Shown here one piece after another: positions 1 through 9,629 of a DNA stretch of 39,644 nucleotides (position 1 is the first letter of the stretch; each line of letters starts with the position of its first letter). The translations under genes and the position numbers were made by a program. The stretch spans positions 1-39,644 of the forward strand of contig JALWKQ010000151.1 in NCBI GenBank assembly GCA_027081395.1. Reading direction: 5' to 3'. This stretch comes from Sulfurovum sp. (GTDB lineage Bacteria; Campylobacterota; Campylobacteria; Campylobacterales; Sulfurovaceae). A model generated the notes under the pieces. The model was given only the letters and a program-made list of their open reading frames with translations, had not been told where the DNA came from and did no database searches.

Positions 1-1
1 C

Positions 2-847
2 GGTGAGCGGGTCGTCACTCTGGAGCATGACGGAGAAAGTGTCACCGGGGTCAAAACACCTCATGCGAGCTACAGTGCCGAGCATGTCGTCATCGCCACC
101 GGCGGCAAGGGGTATCCGATGCTCGGTACCGAAGGAGACGGATATCTGCTTGCTGAGGCTACCGGACACAAGGTCACACCCCTCTACCCTGCGATGATGC
201 CGCTCAAACTCAAAGAGAAGTGGGTCGCCAACTGCCGTGCCGACACCATCGCCAAGGTCGAGCTACGCGTTGATATGAAAAAATATAAAAAGCTGCATGC
301 CACAGGAGATCTCATCTTTACCAAAGAGGGTATCAGGGGCCCTGTAGTGCTCGACTTCTCCCGCGAGATCACACCGCTGCTTGCCAAGTATGACGAGGTG
401 CCGCTGCTTGCGAACTTCACCAAAGGGATGAACGAAGAGCAGATACGCACCCACTTTAAAAAGACGATACGCAAGTCACCCGACATCGACACCCTCGCCC
501 TTGTGCGTACCCTCCTCCCCGAGTCGCTCAGCCGTGAGCTCATTGCTCTGGCATCGTGCGATCCTGCCCTCACCCTCGCCAAACAGCAGGGCAACGCCCG
601 TGACCGCCTCATTAAGCTGCTGGTCGCCACACCACTGACGGTCAACGGTCACGACGGCTTCAAAATGGCAATGATCACCCGCGGTGGTGTACACCTCAAA
701 GAGATCGACCCCTACACCATGCAGAGCCGCCGCCTGGGCGGACTCTACTTCTGCGGTGAAGTGGTAAATCTCGATGGCCCGTGCGGCGGCTACAACCTGC
801 AGTGGTCTTTTGCAAGCGGATACCTTGCCGGGCAGCTTAAGTCCTGA
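2..847 (+). CDS. NAD(P)/FAD-dependent oxidoreductase, HI0933/YhiN-like, C-terminal part (5' truncated by window edge)
   Basis: Frame 2 is open from the window edge (..GERVVTLEHDGESVTGVKTPHASYSAEHVVIATGGKGYPMLGTEGDGY..) and ends ..GLYFCGEVVNLDGPCGGYNLQWSFASGYLAGQ, the typical C-terminus of the HI0933-like flavoprotein family. Confidence 0.85.
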   Translation, partial: GERVVTLEHDGESVTGVKTPHASYSAEHVVIATGGKGYPMLGTEGDGYLLAEATGHKVTPLYPAMMPLKLKEKWVANCRADTIAKVELRVDMKKYKKLHATGDLIFTKEGIRGPVVLDFSREITPLLAKYDEVPLLANFTKGMNEEQIRTHFKKTIRKSPDIDTLALVRTLLPESLSRELIALASCDPALTLAKQQGNARDRLIKLLVATPLTVNGHDGFKMAMITRGGVHLKEIDPYTMQSRRLGGLYFCGEVVNLDGPCGGYNLQWSFASGYLAGQLKS

Positions 848-901
848 TTTTTATGGTAAAATGCCATCCATTATTTATATAGATAAGCTAAGGATAGAAC
901 C

Positions 902-2485
902 TTGTTCAATATACAGAACTACTCCAAACAAAATATCAAAAACGACATCCTCTCAGGTGCGCTGGTCGCTGTGGCGCTGGTGCCTGAGGCGATCGCTTTT
1001 TCCTTTATCGCGGGAGTCTCTCCTGTGGTGGGGCTCTATGCTGCCTTTATTATCGGGCTGATCACAGCACTCATGGGCGGCAAGCCCGGGATGATCTCCG
1101 GTGCGACGGGCTCGGTCGCTGTGGTCTTCGTGAGTGTGGGGCTCTGGGTCAAGCAGCACTACCCGCAGCTCGATACCGAAGCACTCAGCTTTATGGTGCT
1201 CAACTACATCCTCATCATCTCCATCATCGCAGGACTGATACAGATACTTATCGGGCTTTTGAAGATGGGGAAGTTTATCCGTCTTGTCCCTCAGCCTGCG
1301 CTCTTTGGCTTCGTCAACGGTCTGGCGATCGTTATCGCACTCGCACAGCTGCCTTTCCTTGCTCCAAGCAACATGGATCAGTATGACTCATGGATCGAGA
1401 TCGTCAAGGCAAGTGGGCAGGAGAACTATGTGATGTATATCATCATCATCGCGACGATGGCGATCATGCAGTTCTTGCCCAAGATCAGCAAAGCCGTACC
1501 TGCCGGATTGGTTGCTATCGTGACGATCACGCTTATTGTACACTTCTTTCATATCGATACCAAAACTGTCGGGGATCTCGCCGATCTTTCCAATGTCTCA
1601 CTCCCCCACTTTGTCATGCCCCACTGGGAGCTGCTGACAAGCTGGGAGTCACTGGTGGTGATCTTCGGTACAGCAGTGATCGTCGCATTGGTGGGACTGA
1701 TAGAGTCTCTGCTGACGCTATCTGTACTCGATGAGATGGGCGGCAAGCGCGGATCGGGCAATCAGGAGTGTGTCGCCCTGGGTGTGGGCAATACCCTCTC
1801 AGGGCTCTTTGGCGGGATGGCAGGCTGTGCGATGATCGGTCAGTCGGTGATCAACTTCACCTCCGGCGGACTGGGACGACTCTCTTCGTTTACCGCTGCA
1901 ATCCTACTCATTACCCTTGTTGTGAGCTTCTCCCATGTGATCTCTGCGATCCCTATCGCAGTCTTGGTGGGGATCATGTTTATGGTGAGTATTGGTACTT
2001 TTGAGTTCTCTTCTCTCAAGCGTATCAAGCATATGCCGCGTTCGGACGCCTTTGTGCTTATCGTCGTGACCATCATCACCATCTTTGAAGATCTCGCCGT
2101 AGCTGTCATCGCAGGGATCATCATCTCGGCACTGGTCTTTGCATGGAAGCATGCCAAGATCTTTTCACGGACACACGTAGAGAACGGCAAAAAGATCTAT
2201 GAGCTCGAAGGCCCTCTCTTTTTCGGGTCAGTCACCTCTTTCAATGAAACGTTCGATATCGCCAATGATCCCCAAGAGGTGGTCATCGACTTCAAAAACG
2301 CCAGAGTGATGGACAGCTCCGGAGCTGAAGCGATTGACGCACTGACAGAGAAATACAAAAAAGCGGGTAAGAAGCTCACTCTCAGACACCTCTCTGAGGA
2401 TTGCAAAAAGACCCTCAAGATCGCCGGCCCTTTCTGTACCTATGAAGAGGATGATCCAACCTACAAGATCGCAGTCAACAAATAG
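902..2485 (+). CDS. SulP family inorganic anion transporter with C-terminal STAS domain
   Basis: Multi-TM protein starting NDILSGALVAVALVPEAIAFSFIAGVSPVVGLYAAF, C-terminal STAS-like VVIDFKNARVMDSSGAEAIDAL; TTG start. Confidence 0.92.
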   Translation: MFNIQNYSKQNIKNDILSGALVAVALVPEAIAFSFIAGVSPVVGLYAAFIIGLITALMGGKPGMISGATGSVAVVFVSVGLWVKQHYPQLDTEALSFMVLNYILIISIIAGLIQILIGLLKMGKFIRLVPQPALFGFVNGLAIVIALAQLPFLAPSNMDQYDSWIEIVKASGQENYVMYIIIIATMAIMQFLPKISKAVPAGLVAIVTITLIVHFFHIDTKTVGDLADLSNVSLPHFVMPHWELLTSWESLVVIFGTAVIVALVGLIESLLTLSVLDEMGGKRGSGNQECVALGVGNTLSGLFGGMAGCAMIGQSVINFTSGGLGRLSSFTAAILLITLVVSFSHVISAIPIAVLVGIMFMVSIGTFEFSSLKRIKHMPRSDAFVLIVVTIITIFEDLAVAVIAGIIISALVFAWKHAKIFSRTHVENGKKIYELEGPLFFGSVTSFNETFDIANDPQEVVIDFKNARVMDSSGAEAIDALTEKYKKAGKKLTLRHLSEDCKKTLKIAGPFCTYEEDDPTYKIAVNK

Positions 2486-2564
2486 AGCGTTGGGGGTAAT
2501 ACTATTATGCTATGATATAGATACTACGAGATGGAGTCGCCAAGATTCCCCGAAAGGAGTATCG

Positions 2565-3251
2565 ATGTATAGAGTTGTTTTTCTGCTGCTTGTCGGATCT
2601 GCCCTGCTTTTGCAGGCGAAAGAGATAAGCTTCGAATATGCGGGGATCCCCGTCAAACACACCTACAGTAACGGACAGAGCAAGACCTTTGTCGTCAAGC
2701 GTGACATTGCGCCGGAGTGCAAGAAGGTGCCCATCACCAATGAGATGCTCTGGACAGGCAACTATGCCAACCCGAAAGTCCCGCAAAACTGTGTCTCCAG
2801 CTATCTACATACCTCAGGTAAACTTCTGCCAATTACCATCAACGAAGATGTTAAAACGGTCGGTGAACTTGAGGTGCTTGCTTTTATCAAGCAAATGCAA
2901 AAACGCGATGATATGCTATTGATTGATGCGCGCAAAGAGGAGTGGTATAACTATCGTACCATTCCCGGAGCGATCAATATCCCTTTTAATTATATCAAAA
3001 ATCATGAGGCGCATGAATTTAGGTATGAAGAGTATCTCAAAATGATGGGGGTCGAAATTGACCGTCATACCAGGTTTGATTTTAGGAACGCAAAAAATCT
3101 GCTGGTTTTCTGTAACGGACCATGGTGTTCGCAATCTATAGCATTTATAGAGTCGCTCATCGAGGAGGGATATGATCCTGAGAAAATCAAATGGTACAGA
3201 GGCGGTATGCAGAGCTGGCTGCAGGCAGGTATGACCAGCACCAGAAAGTAG
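2565..3251 (+). CDS. Rhodanese-like domain protein with signal peptide
   Basis: MYRVVFLLLVGSALLLQAKE signal-like start; LLIDARKEEWYNYRTIPGAINIPF..LLVFCNGPWCSQS rhodanese active site; the ATG at 2565 is more plausible than the track start at 2442. Confidence 0.85.
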   Translation: MYRVVFLLLVGSALLLQAKEISFEYAGIPVKHTYSNGQSKTFVVKRDIAPECKKVPITNEMLWTGNYANPKVPQNCVSSYLHTSGKLLPITINEDVKTVGELEVLAFIKQMQKRDDMLLIDARKEEWYNYRTIPGAINIPFNYIKNHEAHEFRYEEYLKMMGVEIDRHTRFDFRNAKNLLVFCNGPWCSQSIAFIESLIEEGYDPEKIKWYRGGMQSWLQAGMTSTRK

Positions 3252-3254
3252 CCG

Positions 3255-3404
3255 CTACAGAAACATGATAGCTGCAATAAGGAGCAGAAAGGGAAGCATC
3301 GCCAGGGCATAGAGACTTTTTTGCGTCTTTAGTGCTTTGTAGATGCCCCAGAAAAAAAGTCCAACAGTAATGATAAAGAGCAACAGAAGCAGGCTGTTTG
3401 GCAT
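3255..3404 (-). CDS. Small membrane protein (49 aa), absent from the ORF track
   Basis: Minus strand reads MPNSLLLLLFIITVGLFFWGIYKALKTQKSLYALAMLPFLLLIAAIMFL*; its start overlaps the stop of the upstream ORF (TGATG), suggesting translational coupling. Confidence 0.6.
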   Translation of the reverse strand: MPNSLLLLLFIITVGLFFWGIYKALKTQKSLYALAMLPFLLLIAAIMFL

Positions 3405-3613
3405 CACTTCTCCATCTCCTCTTTGCTCAGGCGGTCGACCATTTTGATGCTCTCCATCGCATTGGTCAGTATCTTCTTGGTAGAGCTCAGCGGCTTCATG
3501 CGCAGATTGGTCTGCTTTTTGTCAAGGCTCTCATCCATGAGGACTTCCATCACCTCTTTTTCGAGCTCCTTGATGATCTCCTGTAGTTTGCTTTCAATGA
3601 AATCAATATTCAT
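3404..3613 (-). CDS. Small hypothetical protein, helical
   Basis: 69 aa ORF MNIDFIESKLQEIIKELEKEVMEVL.. downstream of mogA in the same orientation. Confidence 0.6.
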   Translation of the reverse strand: MNIDFIESKLQEIIKELEKEVMEVLMDESLDKKQTNLRMKPLSSTKKILTNAMESIKMVDRLSKEEMEK

Positions 3614-3629
3614 ATTATTTAGTATTCTC

Positions 3630-4163
3630 CTATTTCGCCTTGGGTCTGAAAGCTTTGATCACCTCTTCGTTGACCTCCATATAGCCGCCGCCTATCAAGT
3701 CAATACAGTATGGTACCGCAGGGAAAACCGCATCGAGACACTCACGGATCGACTTTGGTTTGCCGGGAAGGTTGATGATGAGCGAACCGTTGCAGATACC
3801 GGCTGTCTGTCTGGAGAGGATCGCAGTAGGCACATGCTGGAGACTGACCGCCCTCATCTGCTCACCAAAGCCCGGCAGCAGTTTCTGGCAGACATTTTCC
3901 GTCGCTTCGGTAGTGACATCTCTGGGTGCCGGTCCTGTACCGCCGGTTGTGACGATCAGGTCACAGTTGTGGTCTCTGGAGAGTTCGATCAGTGTCGTTT
4001 CGATGATACTCTGCTCGTCTGGAATACAGCGGTATTCATAGTCACACTCATTGAGCAGATACTCCTTCATCGTATCCATGATAGCCACACCGGAAATATC
4101 GTCGTAAATGCCCTGTGACGCTCTATCACTGGTAGTTACTACGCCAATTTTGATCTTATCCAT
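3630..4163 (-). CDS. mogA: Molybdopterin adenylyltransferase MogA/MoaB family
   Basis: MDKIKIGVVTTSDRASQGIYDDISG..DLIVTTGGTGPAPRDVTTEAT, MoCF_biosynth signature. Confidence 0.9.
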   Translation of the reverse strand: MDKIKIGVVTTSDRASQGIYDDISGVAIMDTMKEYLLNECDYEYRCIPDEQSIIETTLIELSRDHNCDLIVTTGGTGPAPRDVTTEATENVCQKLLPGFGEQMRAVSLQHVPTAILSRQTAGICNGSLIINLPGKPKSIRECLDAVFPAVPYCIDLIGGGYMEVNEEVIKAFRPKAK

Positions 4164-4273
4164 CTACTTCTCCTCTTTTCACGCTAATTTAGGAGAGATT
4201 ATATCCAATTATGCGTTAGTTATATACGATATTTAAGCTAAGACAACTATAATTAAGAACGATTCTGGGGAGA

Positions 4274-5389
4274 ATGTCAACAATGTCAAAAAATGAACAT
4301 AAAATACAACAAAAAGATAAGTCTAGATTTGTTGATACTAGTCATATAAAATATAATTATATATTAAAAGCATTTTCTATCCTTTCTATCGCCTTTACAC
4401 TTCCTTTGGGTAGCTATGCAGTATATAGGGATGACGATTTTTTAGCATCTTTACTAATAATAATATCTATATTGGCTGCAATTAACCTTTACCTTCTTTG
4501 TCAGAAGAAAATTTCATATAGTACTGCTTCCCATATATTGCTTTTTCCTGTTTTGATACTAATGCTTTATCTTGTTGCGACAGGTGGTGTAGAAAACTCA
4601 GGACATCTATGGATATACGCTACACCTGCTGTTACCCTATTTCTCTATGGATTAAGGCGAGGACTGATTATTTTAGGACTATTTGTAAGTCTAATTGCTT
4701 TCATACTTTTTAGCCCTGGAGATTTTTTTCATACGAATATCCATTATACCTTTGATTTTAAATTGAGGATTGTTTTGGTGTATATCTTAGTGAGTGCCTT
4801 GACATTAGCATATGCCTACTCTACTCAAGAAGTTTTTGATCATATGCATACCCTTACACACAAACTATCTAATATGGTAGATGAAGATCAACTGACAGGA
4901 CTTTATAATAGAAGAGGTATCCATTATTATCTAGAAAACTTTTATAAAACATGGAAAGAGAAAAATAAAAACTTTAGTATTATTTTGTGCGATATTGATT
5001 TTTTCAAGGACATTAATGATAGATTTGGTCATCAAGTTGGTGATCATGTTTTGGTTGAGATAGCCAATATTATTAAGCAGTCTATCCGAAGAACTGATCT
5101 GGCCGCACGCTGGGGCGGTGAAGAGTTTCTGATCGTTCTGCCCGGTGCAAGCCAGCGTGAAGCATACCAGGTTGCCGAAAAGATTCGTCAGAATGTCTTG
5201 AAGTTCCTATTCTGCCATCAGGGACAGGAGGTCAAGGTGAGTTTGAGTTCCGGTGTTGCCCAGATGAAGGATGCTGCTTCCATCGATGACCTTATCCGTC
5301 AGGCAGATGACTATATGTATCAGGCAAAAGCCAAAGGCAGAAATATCACGATGCCTTTCTATCTCACTGCGACACTCAACCACTTCTAA
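4274..5389 (+). CDS. Membrane-associated diguanylate cyclase (GGDEF domain, GGEEF with RxxD I-site)
   Basis: Six or so TM helices then DQLTGLYNRRGI..DIDFFKDINDRFGHQVGD..RRTDLAARWGGEEFLIVLPG. Confidence 0.92.
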   Translation: MSTMSKNEHKIQQKDKSRFVDTSHIKYNYILKAFSILSIAFTLPLGSYAVYRDDDFLASLLIIISILAAINLYLLCQKKISYSTASHILLFPVLILMLYLVATGGVENSGHLWIYATPAVTLFLYGLRRGLIILGLFVSLIAFILFSPGDFFHTNIHYTFDFKLRIVLVYILVSALTLAYAYSTQEVFDHMHTLTHKLSNMVDEDQLTGLYNRRGIHYYLENFYKTWKEKNKNFSIILCDIDFFKDINDRFGHQVGDHVLVEIANIIKQSIRRTDLAARWGGEEFLIVLPGASQREAYQVAEKIRQNVLKFLFCHQGQEVKVSLSSGVAQMKDAASIDDLIRQADDYMYQAKAKGRNITMPFYLTATLNHF

Positions 5390-6225
5390 CCGATTTTCAT
5401 CAGTATCCTATCGAGTGCGGAAGTACTCAGAATCCTTTTGAGATAGCCTAAAAGATAGGTTGCTTTAGTGATATAGTATCTAGGTTTTGGTTTGGGGGAA
5501 AGGAGGATGCGGTGCACCACACTGGCAACGGCATCCGCCTCTTCATTGAAGGGGACTTTCTTCCCTCCTCCCTGCAGTTTGGAGAGATACTCCTCTTTGA
5601 ATCGTGAGTGTTCAATATCGACATTTTCACGGAGTTTTCGCATCGCTGTCTCTCTAAAACGGCTGGTGATCGGTCCTGTATTTAGAAGTGAGACGGAGAT
5701 CCCGGTACCCTCGAGTTCGAGCCGCAGTGTATCGCTAAGCCCTTCGATGGCGTATTTGCTCGCATTGTAGGCACCTCTGCCAAAGAGAGAGACAAGCCCC
5801 AGTACCGAGGAGTGCTGGATGATCTTGCCGTAGCCTTGGGCTCTCATCACAGGGATGATCTGTCTGGTACACTCGTGAAGCCCAAAAACATTGGTCTCGA
5901 ACTGAACTCTAAGTACATCGGTACCTATATCCTCCAATGCCCCTGCCTGTCCATAGCCGGCATTGTTGAACCATGCATCGATCTTCCCCTCTTTTGCCAA
6001 AACTGCTTCTATCACGGCAGTGATCTCTTCGGTTTTGGTGACATCGAGCTGCATCGCATGCTCAAAACCGAGTGAACGGAGCATCTCCACATCCTCCGGT
6101 TTTCGCGCCGTAGGGTATACAGTAATGAACTTATCCTTGAGGTATTTGGCACTCTCAAGACCGATGCCCGAGGAGCATCCGGTGATGACGATGTTGGTTT
6201 TTGAAGGGTGTTTTTCAGCTTGCAA
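5386..6225 (-). CDS. SDR family oxidoreductase
   Basis: TNIVITGCSSGIGLESAKYL (TGxxxGxG), NNAGYGQAG, YNASKYAIEGLS (YxxxK). Start uncertain: a TTG at 6225 fits the junction with the upstream ORF, the track start 6297 overlaps that gene. Confidence 0.85.
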   Translation of the reverse strand: MQAEKHPSKTNIVITGCSSGIGLESAKYLKDKFITVYPTARKPEDVEMLRSLGFEHAMQLDVTKTEEITAVIEAVLAKEGKIDAWFNNAGYGQAGALEDIGTDVLRVQFETNVFGLHECTRQIIPVMRAQGYGKIIQHSSVLGLVSLFGRGAYNASKYAIEGLSDTLRLELEGTGISVSLLNTGPITSRFRETAMRKLRENVDIEHSRFKEEYLSKLQGGGKKVPFNEEADAVASVVHRILLSPKPKPRYYITKATYLLGYLKRILSTSALDRILMKIG

Positions 6226-6727
6226 GGAGATGTCCCGCCTTTTTGATGAGATAGGTTGTGGTAAGTTCGGAGAAGAAAGCATAGGCAGTTTCGGCATCGA
6301 TGATACGATCCTCTGCCCCTAAAAAGACTTCAATTTGTATCCCTTTTTGTTGAAGGGTATGCAGATCTTCCGCTTTCCATCGGTAATTGAGCAATGCTTC
6401 AAGGCTCTCTTTGTTACCCGGATGCAGATAGGGGGTCAGATCACGATCGGAGGGATAGGCAACATTTTGTAGAAAGGTCTGGATGTAGGCATCTTGGCCA
6501 CTCTCAAAATAACGCAGTTGTGCACGAATGAAGCTATCCTTTTGGTTTTGGAAAAAAGCCGGCGAGATCAGAATGAGCCTGTCGATACGGTGAGAACTTT
6601 GCAGCGCATACTCCAAAGCCTGCTGCGCACCATAGCTGAATCCGGCTACCGTTGTCTCCGTACCCGGAAGTATCTCTTTGAAAAGCTGCTCCTCACCACG
6701 GAGGGAAAACCCGTTGAAGTATTGCAT
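6215..6727 (-). CDS. bioV: Alpha/beta-hydrolase, probably the BioV-type pimeloyl-ACP methyl ester esterase of Campylobacterota
   Basis: MQYFNGFSLRGEEQLFKEILPGTETTVAGFSYGAQQALEYAL (GFSYG nucleophile elbow), short 170 aa protein; BioV name from family recall. Confidence 0.6.
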   Translation of the reverse strand: MQYFNGFSLRGEEQLFKEILPGTETTVAGFSYGAQQALEYALQSSHRIDRLILISPAFFQNQKDSFIRAQLRYFESGQDAYIQTFLQNVAYPSDRDLTPYLHPGNKESLEALLNYRWKAEDLHTLQQKGIQIEVFLGAEDRIIDAETAYAFFSELTTTYLIKKAGHLLAS

Positions 6728-6730
6728 CGG

Positions 6731-8404
6731 CTAAAAGATACCTCTCAAAATATCCCGGCACTTCTCCTGGGTGATGTTTTCATTTTCCAGAAGATATGCG
6801 GCAATCTCTTTGAGTGCTTTGTCGAGTGTCTGAAGCAATGTATTGACCTCTGAGACAGACTCACGCAGAAGCTCCTCTTCCTGTTGGGGGGTGATGATGA
6901 AGTTGTCACTCATCGCATACTCATAGATCACCTTACGCACAAGCTCTTTTGCCTGCATGATGTCACTGCTGGCATTGGTAAACTGCTCATTGTAGTGCAG
7001 CTTGGTTGCGATACTTCCGGCAAGATAGGTCTTGATACGGTTGAGCAACTGGGATTTGGAGAGTATCTCATGCTCCTGGGTCAAAAAGCGTGTATTGACG
7101 ATACCGATCTTTTCAAACTCCACATCGAGCCAGGTAGCGATGACCGCTTTGGCACCCTGGTAGAGTGCCTGTATCTGACGCTCCTCATCGGTAAAACTGA
7201 GGATCTTGCGCTTGCCCAGAAGTACCTTCTCTTTGACCGCTTCAAAGTCCGAAGTCTCTATCTCTCTTCTACCCTCTCGCATCGCATGGATCGCCGCTTC
7301 GTTGGTGAGTGTATCAAGCGCTGCGGAGTTGAAGCCGACAGTCATACGTGCCACCTGTTCGATATCGACACGGTGCGGCTTCTTGGCGAGATAGAGCTCA
7401 AGGGTCTTGATGCGATCCTCAAGGTCGGGCAGCGAGATATGGATACGTCTGTCAAAGCGCCCTGCGCGAAGCAGTGCCTCATCGAGCACATCGATCTTGT
7501 TGGTCGCACCGATCACGATAACCCCGGAGCTCTCTTCAAAGCCGTCCATTTCGGTCAGCAGCTGATTGAGTGTCGCCTCTCGCTCATCGTTGCGAAACTC
7601 CCCTCTGCTTTTGCCCACCGCATCGATCTCATCGATAAAGATAATACTGGGAGCATTCTGCTTTGCTTTGCGAAAGAGCTCGCTGACCCGCTTGGCCCCC
7701 ATACCTACATAGATATGCACAAAACTCGCCCCGCTTTGGTAAAAAAATGGTACACCCGCCTCTCCCGCGACCGCTTTGGAGATAAGTGTCTTGCCTACAC
7801 CCGGAGGACCAACCAGCAGTACCCCTTTGGGCAGACGTATATCGAGCTCTCTGTATTTCTGCGGTTCACGAAGAAAATCGATGATCTCCTCAAGCTCCTC
7901 TTTGACATCTTTGATTCCTGCAACATCATCGAAAGTAACGTTGGATTTGATCGCCACGATAGGCTCTATAACCTCGTTCTCACTGCTTCTTGAGACACTT
8001 CTGATCTGCTTGAGCTGCTGAAGTCTGCTCTGCTTCATAAAGCGGAAGAAGAGCGCAAACGCCCCTATAAGAATAAGCAGAGAGAGCAGATCAAAAAGAG
8101 AGATCGCACTCTGCTTTACTTCAACGGGATATTTGCTGAAAAAGGGAGCGGTATTGATCGCCTCTTTGTAGACTTTGTATCTGCCTTGGGGTGTCTGGAT
8201 ACGGATATAGTCACCATCGATGATCAGTTTCTCTATTTTGTCCTTGGTAAAGAGTGCATTTGCCTCTTTGTGAGTAATGAGCGGATCGGTATCACGCAGG
8301 AAGGCATAGCTGATCAGCAGTAGAAAAAGCAGCGTCAGTCCAATAATGATCCTAAGGTTCTTTTGGTTGATCCTGCGAGGATCAAATCTGCGCTTTGTTA
8401 CCAT
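6731..8404 (-). CDS. FtsH-like membrane AAA ATPase with degenerate protease domain
   Basis: Two N-terminal TM segments, GPPGVGKT Walker A, IIFIDEIDAVGK Walker B, RAGRFDRR SRH; the HEXXH position reads ALYQGAKAVI. Confidence 0.9.
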   Translation of the reverse strand: MVTKRRFDPRRINQKNLRIIIGLTLLFLLLISYAFLRDTDPLITHKEANALFTKDKIEKLIIDGDYIRIQTPQGRYKVYKEAINTAPFFSKYPVEVKQSAISLFDLLSLLILIGAFALFFRFMKQSRLQQLKQIRSVSRSSENEVIEPIVAIKSNVTFDDVAGIKDVKEELEEIIDFLREPQKYRELDIRLPKGVLLVGPPGVGKTLISKAVAGEAGVPFFYQSGASFVHIYVGMGAKRVSELFRKAKQNAPSIIFIDEIDAVGKSRGEFRNDEREATLNQLLTEMDGFEESSGVIVIGATNKIDVLDEALLRAGRFDRRIHISLPDLEDRIKTLELYLAKKPHRVDIEQVARMTVGFNSAALDTLTNEAAIHAMREGRREIETSDFEAVKEKVLLGKRKILSFTDEERQIQALYQGAKAVIATWLDVEFEKIGIVNTRFLTQEHEILSKSQLLNRIKTYLAGSIATKLHYNEQFTNASSDIMQAKELVRKVIYEYAMSDNFIITPQQEEELLRESVSEVNTLLQTLDKALKEIAAYLLENENITQEKCRDILRGIF

Positions 8405-9629
8405 GTGCGGTCACCTCCACCTGATTGAGGAGCACCCAGTTGCTGCTGAGATCTTCCTCACTTTTAACCTCGACCTTGTTGAAGTACTGGTCAAAACCGT
8501 GATAGACCCCATGCTTGCCGTTTTCGAGCAGTACTTCAAGGTTGTCGGTATGGGCACGCCTAAAGGCGTAGTTTTTGGTATTGACAAGTGCTGTGAGCTC
8601 TTTGTGACGCTCCTTGGCGATATTGCCTCTGACTTCCGGTTTCATCGTCGCGGATGCGGTGTTGTCACGTTTGGAGTAGCTGAATGCATGCACATGCGTC
8701 AGAGGCAGCTGCTTGACCCGCTCAATCGCCTCTGCCCAGCTCTTCTCATCCTCTCCGGGATGCCCTACGATAAAGTCAGTACCGATCGCATAGCCTTTTT
8801 GGGCGATCTTCTCAAAGAGTGCCAGATCGCTTTTGAAATCGTTTCTTCGGTTCATCAGTTTGAGCATTTTGTCAGAGGTATGCTGGAGTGCGATGTGCAG
8901 GTGCCTCGACATCCACGGCTCATCCAAAAGCTCCATAAAGGCATCATCGATCTGGATAGGTTCCAGACTGCCGATACGGATACGGCGGACACCGCGGATC
9001 ATACTCATCTTCTTAAGAAGCTCAGCCATCGAAGTACCGTGATCTTTGCCGTAACTTCCAACGTTGGTACCGGTGAGGATAAACTCTCCAAAACCGTTGC
9101 TCGCAAGCTTGCTGATCTGCTCAAGGATCGTCTCCTCTTTGTGTGATCTTGCCGCACCGCGTACCTGAGGGATGATGCAGTAGGAGCATGCGAAGTCACA
9201 CCCCTCCTGGATCTTGATAAATGCACGGCTCTTGCCTACAAACTCTTCGACGATGGTAGAGTCGATGTGCTCAAGATCCCCTATCTGGTAAAATGGCTTG
9301 GTCTCTCCCAGTATCTCATTGATCTTCTCTTTCTCAGAGTGTCCGATGACCCCAAAGACTTTCTTGTCCGCAAAGAGACTCTCACCCTTTGAGTGGGAGC
9401 CGCATCCGGCAAGGATGACACGGGCATTGGGGTTTTTGCGTTTCATCGATGAGATATAGTTGCGTACCGAGGAGTCTGCACCATTGGTAACGGTACAAGA
9501 GTTGACGACGATGATGTCTGACTCGAGCTCATTCATCGTCAGCTCATAATCCTTCAGCTTGGAGATCATCACCTGCGTATCGAACTGGTTGGTACGGCAG
9601 CCGAATGTTTTGAAATAGACTTTTTGCAT
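8382..9629 (-). CDS. mtaB: tRNA (N6-threonylcarbamoyladenosine(37)-C2)-methylthiotransferase MtaB
   Basis: MQKVYFKTFGCRTNQFDTQVM.., radical SAM CDFACSYCIIPQVRG motif. Confidence 0.9.
   Translation of the reverse strand: MQKVYFKTFGCRTNQFDTQVMISKLKDYELTMNELESDIIVVNSCTVTNGADSSVRNYISSMKRKNPNARVILAGCGSHSKGESLFADKKVFGVIGHSEKEKINEILGETKPFYQIGDLEHIDSTIVEEFVGKSRAFIKIQEGCDFACSYCIIPQVRGAARSHKEETILEQISKLASNGFGEFILTGTNVGSYGKDHGTSMAELLKKMSMIRGVRRIRIGSLEPIQIDDAFMELLDEPWMSRHLHIALQHTSDKMLKLMNRRNDFKSDLALFEKIAQKGYAIGTDFIVGHPGEDEKSWAEAIERVKQLPLTHVHAFSYSKRDNTASATMKPEVRGNIAKERHKELTALVNTKNYAFRRAHTDNLEVLLENGKHGVYHGFDQYFNKVEVKSEEDLSSNWVLLNQVEVTAHGNKAQI

Noticed and set aside
6884-7993. 369-aa plus-strand ORF opposite the FtsH-like gene
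   Set aside because: Antisense shadow; sequence composition matches the reverse complement of an AAA ATPase gene.
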